NCBI GenBank assembly: GCA_026399095.1
Contig: JAPLRP010000054.1
Span: 1-44,393, forward strand
Direction of reading: 5' to 3'
DNA length: 44,393 nt
Source of the DNA: Methylococcales bacterium
GTDB taxonomy: Bacteria > Pseudomonadota > Gammaproteobacteria > Methylococcales > Methylomonadaceae
In this document: positions 37,850-44,393 of the stretch, piece after piece
Numbering within the stretch: the stretch's first letter is position 1
Layout of the letters: every line of letters begins with the position of its first letter
Notes under the pieces: generated by a model
What the model saw: the letters and a program-made list of their open reading frames with translations, nothing else
Database searches by the model: none
What the model was told of the DNA's origin: nothing
Position numbers and translations under genes: made by a program

Positions 37850-39076
37850 ATGAGCATTGAAATACTAGTTCCCAACCTGCCCGAATCTGTTTCAGATGCA
37901 ACATTAATTAACTGGCACAAACAAGAGGGTGATTTCGTTAATAAAAATGAAAATCTGGTTGATCTTGAAACAGATAAAGTAGTACTTGAAGTAACTGCAC
38001 CCGAGTCCGGTATTCTCAGCAAAATATTAAAAGATAACGGCGCTATTGTTATAGGCGGAGAAATACTGGCTACCTTGGAATCATCAGTTGCACCTATAGT
38101 TCCGGCTAGGGAAACAACCACTCCGGTTAAAAAAACACAGGCACACAACGTAGAAGATATTCCTTTAAGTCCATCCGTTCGTCGCTTGGTTCATGAAAAT
38201 ACTTTAGACCCTTCTGGCATTACCGGCACAGGAAAAAGCGGTCGATTAACAAAAACAGATGTATTAGAACACCTTAACAAGCAAGTACAGCCAATTGATA
38301 TAAAACAAGATGTATTATCTGATCCCACTCCTGAAACAATAAAGCCTGTTGAATTAACATCAATTGCATCAAACCTGCGCCCCGAACAACGTGTTCCGAT
38401 GACACGGTTAAGAGCTAAAGTTGCAGAGCGCTTGTTACAAGCTCAACAAAACGCCGCAATGCTAACCACTTTTAACGAAGTCAATATGCAAAACGTTATT
38501 GATCTTCGTAATCAATATAAAACCAGATTCGAACAAAAGCATGGTGTAAAACTTGGCTTTATGTCCTTTTTTGTTAAAGCCTCCATTGAAGCTTTAAAAC
38601 ACTTTCCAGCGATTAATGCCTCCATTGACGGTAATGATATTATCTATCACGGTTATTATGATTTGGGTATTGCCGTAAGTACGCCCCGAGGCCTTATCGT
38701 TCCAGTTATGCATGATGCAGATCAACTTGATTTTGCAGGTATTGAAAAAAGTATCAGTAATTTTGGAGAAAAAGCGAGGGCAGGGACATTAACTTATGAG
38801 GACTTAAAAGGCGGCACCTTTACCATTACTAACGGTGGCGTATTTGGATCAATGCTCTCTACGCCGATACTAAATCCGCCTCAATGTGCTATTCTTGGTA
38901 TGCACGCAATTAAGGAACGAGCTGTTGTTGAAAATGGTCAGATTGTTATCAGGCCGATTATGTATCTTGCTCTCTCATACGATCATCGCTTGGTTGATGG
39001 GCGTGAGGCAGTGCAATTTTTAGTGACTATTAAAGAATGCTTGGAAGCTCCCGCTCATCTTCTACTCAATATTTAA
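37850..39076 (+). CDS. sucB: Dihydrolipoamide succinyltransferase (OGDH E2)
   Basis: E2 forms the core of the 2-oxoglutarate dehydrogenase complex and passes succinyl groups to CoA. The 408-residue protein has one lipoyl domain (residues 1-76) with the lipoylation lysine in ETDKVVLEV (Lys43). It has a peripheral subunit-binding domain near 101-137 ([18 protein letters not shown], then [15 protein letters not shown]), which normally holds E1 and E3, and a catalytic domain ending in [16 protein letters not shown] with His379 and Asp383. Length matches E. coli SucB (405). It lies one base after sucA and four bases before the E3-like gene. Confidence 0.96.
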   Translation: MSIEILVPNLPESVSDATLINWHKQEGDFVNKNENLVDLETDKVVLEVTAPESGILSKILKDNGAIVIGGEILATLESSVAPIVPARETTTPVKKTQAHNVEDIPLSPSVRRLVHENTLDPSGITGTGKSGRLTKTDVLEHLNKQVQPIDIKQDVLSDPTPETIKPVELTSIASNLRPEQRVPMTRLRAKVAERLLQAQQNAAMLTTFNEVNMQNVIDLRNQYKTRFEQKHGVKLGFMSFFVKASIEALKHFPAINASIDGNDIIYHGYYDLGIAVSTPRGLIVPVMHDADQLDFAGIEKSISNFGEKARAGTLTYEDLKGGTFTITNGGVFGSMLSTPILNPPQCAILGMHAIKERAVVENGQIVIRPIMYLALSYDHRLVDGREAVQFLVTIKECLEAPAHLLLNI

Positions 39077-39080
39077 TGCC

Positions 39081-40526
39081 ATGCAAAAAAAACAAACAAA
39101 TTTTGATGTCATTGTTATCGGTGCAGGGCCTGCAGGATTTGCCAGTGCTATTCGTTGTGCCCAACTGGGTTTAAAAACAGCCTGTATAGATAACTGGCGC
39201 AATAAAAAAAATCAGAGTCGATTGGGTGGCTCTCATTTAAATACCGGCGGCGTTGCTTCCATGACACTTCTGGAATCTGCAAAACTTTATCATCAACTCA
39301 ATCATGAGATTGCAAAACACGGTATTCATGCCGAAGCTATTTCAATAGATATCCCATTAATGATGCAACGCAAAGAAAAAGTCATCGAAGGCATCAGCCA
39401 CAAGATGTCTGACTTATTTGCCCATCATCATATAGATCATATCAATGCAAAAGCCAGATTATTAAATACCCACGAAATAGAAGTTGTATCTAACGACACC
39501 CAGATTAAATCAATATTAAATGCTAAACATATTATTTTAGCTTCTGGCTCATCTCCGACAAAATTACCATGCGCACACATCGACAATGAATTCATAATTG
39601 ATTCAATTACCGCATTAAATCTTGAGGCAGTTCCTAAAAAAATGGCTATTATTGGAGCCGGCGTTGTAGGGCTAGAATTAGCCAGTATCTGGAATAGACT
39701 CGGCGCAGAAACCATACTGTTAGAAGCCCAAGATAATTTCCTATCATTACTTGATCAACAAATCTCGGGTGAAGCTTATCGTATCTATCAACACCAAGGT
39801 CTTGATTTACGCTTGGGTGCCCGTGTTATTTCTGCAAAGAAAGGCAATAAAAAAGTCACTATTGAGTACCAAGACCAAGACGGCACGCACACTTTACGTG
39901 TCGATAAACTGATTGTTGCATGCGGTCGAAAACCCAATACTGCAGACTTGGCTGCTCCCGAGGCTAATTTATTATTGGATGATAATGGCTATGTTTATGT
40001 TGATGATAACTGCCGAACTAATTTACCCAGCGTTTATGCCATTGGTGACTTGACTCTCTTGGGTCCAATGCTGGCACATAAAGGTATTGAAGAGGGTGTG
40101 TTTGTTGCTGAACGCATTGCCGGACTCCATAACCCCATCAATTACGATAATCTTCCTTGTGTCGTCTATACCGAACCAGAAATTGCTTGGGTCGGTCAAA
40201 CCGAACAAGCGCTGCGTTCTACTGGTGAAGCCATCAAAATTGGTATCTATCCATTGACCGCTACCATACGCGCACTGGCAATGGACAAAACCGAAGGCTT
40301 GGTCAAAATTATTGCACACGCAGAGACTGATAAAATACTGGGCGTTCATATTATCGGCACACAAGCATCAGAACTTATCGCAGAGGCGGTTATAGCGATG
40401 GAGTTTTCTGCCAGTAGCGAAGATTTGGCCAGAACCATACACGCAAGACCTACTTTATCAGAATCAGTTCATGATGCCGCTCTAGTACTTAAAGATAGTG
40501 CATTACATTTGTCGACACGCCATTAA
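39081..40526 (+). CDS. Dihydrolipoamide dehydrogenase-like flavoprotein lacking the redox cysteines and catalytic His
   Basis: The 481-residue protein has the complete fold of an E3 flavoprotein: an FAD loop (VIGAGPAGFASAI, residues 12-24), an NAD loop (MAIIGAGVVGLELASIW, 188-204), the second FAD segment VYAIGDLTLLGPMLAHKG and the interface segment VVYTEPEIAWVG. The active site is wrong. Where E3 has GGTCLNVGCIPSK, this protein reads GGSHLNTGGVASM (residues 49-61), so both redox cysteines are replaced (His52, Gly57). In the C-terminal HAHPTLSE motif the catalytic His is Arg456 (HARPTLSE), while Glu461 stays. Three key residues are lost but the frame is intact and it sits four bases after sucB. 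It cannot oxidise dihydrolipoamide by the normal mechanism; an altered catalytic or purely structural role is possible. Confidence 0.93.
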   Translation: MQKKQTNFDVIVIGAGPAGFASAIRCAQLGLKTACIDNWRNKKNQSRLGGSHLNTGGVASMTLLESAKLYHQLNHEIAKHGIHAEAISIDIPLMMQRKEKVIEGISHKMSDLFAHHHIDHINAKARLLNTHEIEVVSNDTQIKSILNAKHIILASGSSPTKLPCAHIDNEFIIDSITALNLEAVPKKMAIIGAGVVGLELASIWNRLGAETILLEAQDNFLSLLDQQISGEAYRIYQHQGLDLRLGARVISAKKGNKKVTIEYQDQDGTHTLRVDKLIVACGRKPNTADLAAPEANLLLDDNGYVYVDDNCRTNLPSVYAIGDLTLLGPMLAHKGIEEGVFVAERIAGLHNPINYDNLPCVVYTEPEIAWVGQTEQALRSTGEAIKIGIYPLTATIRALAMDKTEGLVKIIAHAETDKILGVHIIGTQASELIAEAVIAMEFSASSEDLARTIHARPTLSESVHDAALVLKDSALHLSTRH

Positions 40527-40611
40527 TTGACTTACTTTATCAATTTAATTCAATAAGTTGGTAAGTATATTTAACTTAAAGCTTTACCTTTTTTACGCTG
40601 GGAATTAAATT

Positions 40612-41622
40612 TTGAAGATATTGGTTACAGGAGCGGCTGGTTTTATAGGCGCAGCACTGAGTTTACGTCTGTTAGAACGAGGCGATGAGGTTGTAGGCAT
40701 AGATAATCTTAATGATTATTATGATATAAATTTAAAAATTGCAAGATTAGAACGACTAAAGGGTTATGAAAAGTTTAAATTTATAAAGGTCGATATTTCC
40801 GATAGACAAGCCATTGAAGCTCTTTTTGTTAAAGAGCAATTTCAAAGAGTGATGCATTTAGCGGGACAAGCCGGGGTTAGATATTCAATAACAAATCCCC
40901 ATGCTTATATAGACTCCAACATTGTTGGTTTTATGAACATATTAGAAGGCTGTAGGCACAATGCTGTTGAGCATTTAGCTTATGCTTCATCAAGTTCAGT
41001 TTATGGTGCCAATACCCATATGCCTTTTTCTGTGCATGATAATGTGGATCATCCTGTTTCCTTATATGCTGCCAGTAAAAAAGCCAATGAATTAATGGCA
41101 CATACCTATAGCCATCTTTATAAATTGCCTACCACCGGCTTACGATTTTTTACCGTGTACGGGCCTTGGGGAAGACCCGACATGTCACCAATCCTATTTG
41201 CGCGTAATATCCTTGAAGGCAAACCAATCGATGTTTTTAACTATGGCAACCATAGACGCGATTTTACCTATATAGATGATATTGTCGAAGGTGTCATCAG
41301 AGTCATTGATAAATCTGCTACAGTAAACGAAAGCTGGACAGGTAACACGCCAGATCCCGGTTCAAGTTTGGCTCCTTACAGAGTTTATAATATTGGTAAT
41401 AATAATCCGGTTCATTTATTAACTTTTATTGAAACATTAGAAAACTGTTTAAATAAAAAGGCTATAAAAAACTTACTGCCATTACAGCCTGGTGATGTTC
41501 CTGATACATACGCTGACGTTTCAGAACTGGTCAATGACTTTGGTTACAAACCAGAAACAAAACTAGAAACAGGCATTGGTCATTTTGTCGATTGGTATAA
41601 AGCATTCTACAATATTCTCTAA
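40612..41622 (+). CDS. UDP-glucuronate 4-epimerase-like NAD-dependent sugar epimerase
   Basis: The 336-residue extended SDR starts at a [23 protein letters not shown] puts the Rossmann loop exactly at the N-terminus, and there is no better start. Key segments are [17 protein letters not shown], the catalytic [17 protein letters not shown] (Tyr-x3-Lys) and [16 protein letters not shown]. The latter is the signature that separates UDP-glucuronate 4-epimerases (LspL/Cap1J type) from GalE. It would provide UDP-galacturonate for surface polysaccharide. It is separated from the pathway genes at 4-9 kb by 30 kb and follows the OGDH operon by 85 bases, probably as an independent unit. Confidence 0.88.
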   Translation: MKILVTGAAGFIGAALSLRLLERGDEVVGIDNLNDYYDINLKIARLERLKGYEKFKFIKVDISDRQAIEALFVKEQFQRVMHLAGQAGVRYSITNPHAYIDSNIVGFMNILEGCRHNAVEHLAYASSSSVYGANTHMPFSVHDNVDHPVSLYAASKKANELMAHTYSHLYKLPTTGLRFFTVYGPWGRPDMSPILFARNILEGKPIDVFNYGNHRRDFTYIDDIVEGVIRVIDKSATVNESWTGNTPDPGSSLAPYRVYNIGNNNPVHLLTFIETLENCLNKKAIKNLLPLQPGDVPDTYADVSELVNDFGYKPETKLETGIGHFVDWYKAFYNIL

Positions 41623-41632
41623 TGAGACAAAC

Positions 41633-41661
41633 CCACTTAATCGCAGGGAAGGACTAAGTGG
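41633..41661. terminator. Hairpin between the converging epimerase and SulP genes
   Basis: CCACTTA (41633-41639) and TAAGTGG (41655-41661) form a perfect 7-base stem around a 15-base loop, 11 bases past the epimerase stop. There is no T-run. Confidence 0.35.
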
Positions 41662-41752
41662 CAAGCTAATAATCAGATATTCTGTAAATCATCATTAATT
41701 TAACATAATATACATTATGCGAAGCTATAATGGTTAGGTAATGTTACGGGGG

Positions 41753-43379
41753 TTACCACCCTATATAAGGAAATATGTTTTCTTTTCCTAACTGGTCCTG
41801 CGCATCAAGATGTTCACGGAAGTTGATTACAAACTGCATCGGGCGCGCGAGCAGTATTTGAACGCCTTTGCGTTCAAGTTCATGGCATATTTCAATCTGC
41901 GCCTGGATGCCGGTTACATCCAGTTGAGTGACAGCTTCCATTGACAGCACCAACCAGCGAGGGGGAATATCGGCACCATCAACCAGTTCGTGGATGCGTG
42001 ACTTAAAAAACTCGGCGTTAAAAAACAGCAACGGACCCCCGATACGGTAAATAATGATACCCGGAATGGTTTTTGAATCAGGTGATAATGCGATATCATT
42101 GTAGCCATCCATCTCTGGAATTACCCCCAGTATTGCATCTTTTGGCTGGTATATTTTTTGTAAAACATGGATGAGTGCCAGCGAAATAGCCAGCACCACA
42201 CCCGGTAATACGCCAATAGTTAAAACACCAATGGTAGTCAATAATGAGAGCCAAAATTCGAAACGGCTGAGTTTAAACAGTTTTTTCCAGGCGACAATAT
42301 CCAGCAATCCCCAGGCGGAAAAGATTAACACAGCGGCTAGTCCGGTTATGGGGAGCTGTCCGAGAGGTGCTGATAAAAATAGCACCACGCAGGTAGTTCC
42401 CAAGCCGGCAATCACTGAAACCATCTGTGTTTTGCCCCCGCTCGCGTTATTGATGGCGGTGCGCGAATCGGCACCCGTCACGGCGAAGCCACCGAATAGA
42501 CCTGAAGCAATATTGGCAAATCCCACCGCACGCATTTCCTGATCAGCGTTGATACTGTAGTTATTTCGAGACGCAAAGCTACGCGCTGTCAACATACCGC
42601 TGGTAAAACTCACCACCAGCAAAGCGACTGAATCCATAAAAATGGATTGTATCCCATGATAACCCAAGCCGGGTAACGAGAAAGCAGGCAGCTTGGAAGG
42701 CATGGCACCGACCAGCAAAACGCCCTCTTTTTCCATCCCGAAACCATAAGCAAGCATTCCCGCAGAAGCAAGCGCAATAAGAGCGGTCGGTGCCCGAGGT
42801 GCGAGATGATTTACAAGTACTAGTAAGGCAAGTGTCCCTGTGCCAAGTATCAAGGTCAAAAAATTAGTCTCGCCTAGATGTTCTGATAGTTCCAATAAGG
42901 AAATGACAAAATCGCGGCTCGTCACAGTTACACCAAGCATCTTACCCATTTGTCCGGCGATAATGCTTAAGGCAATACCGTTTAGATAGCCCACCAGAAC
43001 CGGAAAGCTGAAAAAATTAACGAAGAACCCCAAATGGGCATAGCCACCGATTACCATCAGCAGGCCGGTAGTGATTGTGAGCCCTGCCATGGGCTAACGG
43101 CAATAAGAGTGCCGCAATCATGGCGCAGGTCGCCGCATCCGGCCCCACCACCAGTTGTCGAGAAGAACTGAATAGCGCATACACTATCACAGGCAGCATG
43201 CTTGCATACAAGCCTACTTGGGGAGAAAATCCGGCCATATTTGCATAAGCCATGGCAGTAGGAATTTGCACGGCAATGACAGACAAACCCGCAAAAGTAT
43301 CCCGTGTCAACCAAGCTATCTTATAGTTGCGAAGATCACGTAGCAGAGGAAACCAGTTGATTAGCATTTCATACTTCAT
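41753..43379 (-). pseudogene. SulP-family anion transporter, broken by a frameshift and probable deletion
   Basis: Two minus-strand frames together make a SulP (SLC26-type) sulfate/bicarbonate transporter. The N-terminal frame from the ATG at 43379 gives the first membrane segments (TFAGLSVIAVQIPTAMAYA, then RQLVVGPDAATCAMIAAL) and runs out of family similarity after LLLPLAHG. The second frame resumes at LTITTGLLMVIGG and continues through the membrane domain (FPVLVGYLNGIALSIIAGQ) to a complete STAS domain (LDVTGIQAQIEICHELERK) ending at 41753. Relatives have roughly a dozen residues between the two parts, so a small out-of-frame deletion near 43080-43095 fits better than a simple slip. An internal ATG at 43090 could still give a truncated protein, but it would lack the first helices. 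Confidence 0.85.
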
Positions 43380-43634
43380 TTTTTTCCTAGTATCAAGAAT
43401 TCATGGTAGCAATCAAGGCGGGTTAGGTCTTACTATTTCCTACTCACAACCGGAAAAATGCCAAAATTGACGGGCTGAAATACATCTTTTTTCTTAAGCC
43501 CAGCAAACCATATACCCAATACAATTTACGCAAAAATGAGTGTAACAGAACTATTTACTGCCAGAACGTTTTATTCCTGTTGCAAGCAATAAAATTAAAG
43601 TGCCCCACTGTCTGAGGATAGTTCAGCACTGTCG

Positions 43635-43697
43635 GTCATTATTACGATGCTGGGGATCATAATTACGGAGCTTCTGATCATACTGGTTATGCTGTGG
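43635..43697 (+). repeat. Three degenerate 21-base tandem repeats
   Basis: Three consecutive 21-base units begin TCAT at their second base and share GCT at positions 15-17 and a final G. The first two agree at most positions (ATTACG is common to both); the third is more diverged. On the plus strand they read as seven-residue units (HYYDAGD, HNYGASD, HTGYAVD) before a stop codon. The frame is only about 27 codons long, so coding is unlikely. Confidence 0.5.
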
Positions 43698-43866
43698 ATA
43701 GTTGATTCAGTACTGATGAAAATAACTGTGGTAATGAGGTCATTTCTCCATCATTGTTCTGTATCCTAGCTCCAACACCGATGTAATTATGATCAACTGC
43801 TGTGTAGTATTGCCCAGCTCTGCTGTAGATACTTTCCACGATGGGATAGTCACTCTCCACTCTCAC
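43687..43866 (-). CDS. Unrecognised small ORF (59 aa, GTG start)
   Basis: A minus-strand frame beginning at GTG 43866 gives VESDYPIVESIYSRAGQYY and later DHNYIGVGARIQNNDG before a stop at 43687. The composition looks protein-like, and a similar YPTVE word lies upstream beyond a stop codon, as if a longer repeat-containing gene had decayed. No family is recognised and there is no clear Shine-Dalgarno. It may well be chance. Confidence 0.2.
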   Translation of the reverse strand: MRVESDYPIVESIYSRAGQYYTAVDHNYIGVGARIQNNDGEMTSLPQLFSSVLNQLSTA

Positions 43867-43947
43867 TATTTATTGCTCGACGGTGGGATACTATCCTTCT
43901 GCTTATGGATTAATAAGCTCAGATGCGCTAATAAACGGCTTAATTGT

Positions 43948-44031
43948 ATAGTTTAAAAAATCAAATATACTCAAAATTGTAAGAACGGCATTAACCCATA
44001 TTGTTTCGGGTTATTTATAATTTTAAACTAT
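43948..44031. repeat. Long AT-rich imperfect inverted repeat
   Basis: ATAGTTTAAAA (43948-43958) is the exact inverse of TTTTAAACTAT (44021-44031). Inside it AAAATTGTAA pairs with TTATAATTTT (one G-T pair; partly competing with the outer arm), and AACCC (43993) pairs with GGGTT (44008). The whole could fold into an 84-base hairpin. It may be an element end, a MITE-like relic or a small RNA; no promoter is clear. Confidence 0.4.
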
Positions 44032-44191
44032 TCTTGTTCGTTTAACGGGCAAAGCAGAGGCCTTTAGGAGAATACAAAAAGCACTGATCAATTTTTCAAA
44101 AAACCAGAGACAGTGACTTGCCCAATACGGCTCAAAACATTGTTAACCCATCTTCGTCGCCAGCATAGGTAAGCGCCTGTTTTACATCAAG

Positions 44192-44392
44192 TTATATTTT
44201 TTTTAGCCTCTCAGATGGCACTACAGATTTTTTATTATCAATAACCGTCTTACATTTACCAAGCGGGTCTGGATTAATGCTCAAGGCAGTGAATAGTTGT
44301 TGTTGCCTGACTTCGGGTTGGGTCGTGGTTCTGAGGTGTATGGTTTTATTAACCTCAGTCGGCAAGGTGAGCGTGAGGCGTTGTTGGGTCGA
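44192..44392 (-). CDS. 3' end of an unrecognised minus-strand gene cut by the window edge
   Basis: A frame enters from the right edge and stops at 44192, giving 66 residues including LTLTLPTEVNKTIHLRTT and SINPDPLGKCKTVIDNK. It is hydrophilic and basic, with no domain I can name. Because the left window edge is also inside a transposase gene, a transposase C-terminus is a reasonable guess, but not shown. The opposite strand is also open here, so coding direction is not proven. Confidence 0.4.
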   Translation of the reverse strand, partial: STQQRLTLTLPTEVNKTIHLRTTTQPEVRQQQLFTALSINPDPLGKCKTVIDNKKSVVPSERLKKI

Positions 44393-44393
44393 C

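Larger units (their letters stand above)
43380..44191. other. Gene-poor stretch with degenerate repeats
   Basis: About 810 bases upstream of the broken SulP gene hold no recognisable gene. Contents seen: a degenerate 21-base tandem repeat (43635-43697), a minus-strand 59-codon frame (43687-43866) and an AT-rich inverted repeat (43948-44031). This looks like decayed or element-flanking DNA. Confidence 0.5.

Noticed and set aside
41753-43090. The 445-codon frame as a complete transporter gene
   Set aside because: It lacks the first SulP membrane helices, which are found intact in another frame directly upstream; treated as part of a broken gene.
43600-43900. CRISPR array
   Set aside because: The 21-base units are contiguous, degenerate and without spacers, and no cas gene is present.
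44270-44393. Plus-strand coding frame at the right edge
   Set aside because: All three frames are open over this short piece; the minus-strand reading is longer and ends cleanly, so it was preferred at low confidence.

Overview
The window reads as chromosomal DNA of an AT-rich gammaproteobacterium. FimV, an MscK-type channel, a CpsG-type phosphomannomutase, RecN/NadK and an EF-G2 paralogue all have gammaproteobacterial flavour. A methanotroph-like (Methylococcales) host is my best guess from overall resemblance, but no diagnostic methane-oxidation gene is present, so this is inference only. Both ends look like mobile DNA: the left edge lies inside the 3' end of an IS1182-type transposase, and the right edge lies inside an unrecognised minus-strand ORF. 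No tRNA, rRNA or CRISPR array was seen.

Layout. 0.5-3.9 kb: large MscK-like mechanosensitive channel (-). 4.3-10.1 kb: sugar-nucleotide block (+): phosphomannomutase, then rfbA-rfbC-rfbD-rfbB with overlapping stops and starts (dTDP-L-rhamnose), then an inositol-monophosphatase-family gene. 10.2-12.6 kb: EF-G2 with a structured leader and a possible small ORF. 12.7-16.3 kb: nadK-recN-aguA (-). 16.6-20.1 kb: HI0933-type flavoprotein, a wrecked dihydrolipoamide dehydrogenase gene, DUF445 membrane protein and YbfF-like hydrolase (+). 20.2-22.0 kb: membrane-anchored multicopper oxidase (-) with an operator-like array in its 5' region. 22.3-29.8 kb: long Hsp70-family protein, topoisomerase III, SSB, APH-like/P-loop fusion kinase (+). 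29.9-34.1 kb: adk, asd, fimV (-). 34.3-40.5 kb: CBS-domain protein and the 2-oxoglutarate dehydrogenase operon sucA-sucB-lpd-like (+). 40.6-43.4 kb: UDP-glucuronate 4-epimerase (+) and a frameshifted SulP transporter (-). 43.4-44.2 kb: gene-poor stretch with degenerate repeats and a long inverted repeat.

The most striking observation is the third gene of the sucAB operon. It is a full-length flavoprotein of the dihydrolipoamide dehydrogenase family, but both redox cysteines are replaced (His52, Gly57) and the catalytic histidine of the C-terminal HPTxxE motif is Arg456. Yet the FAD and NAD motifs, the reading frame and the tight operon position are intact. The same window carries the decayed remains of a second E3 gene at 18 kb. 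Together they raise the question of what supplies E3 activity and what the intact pseudo-E3 does.
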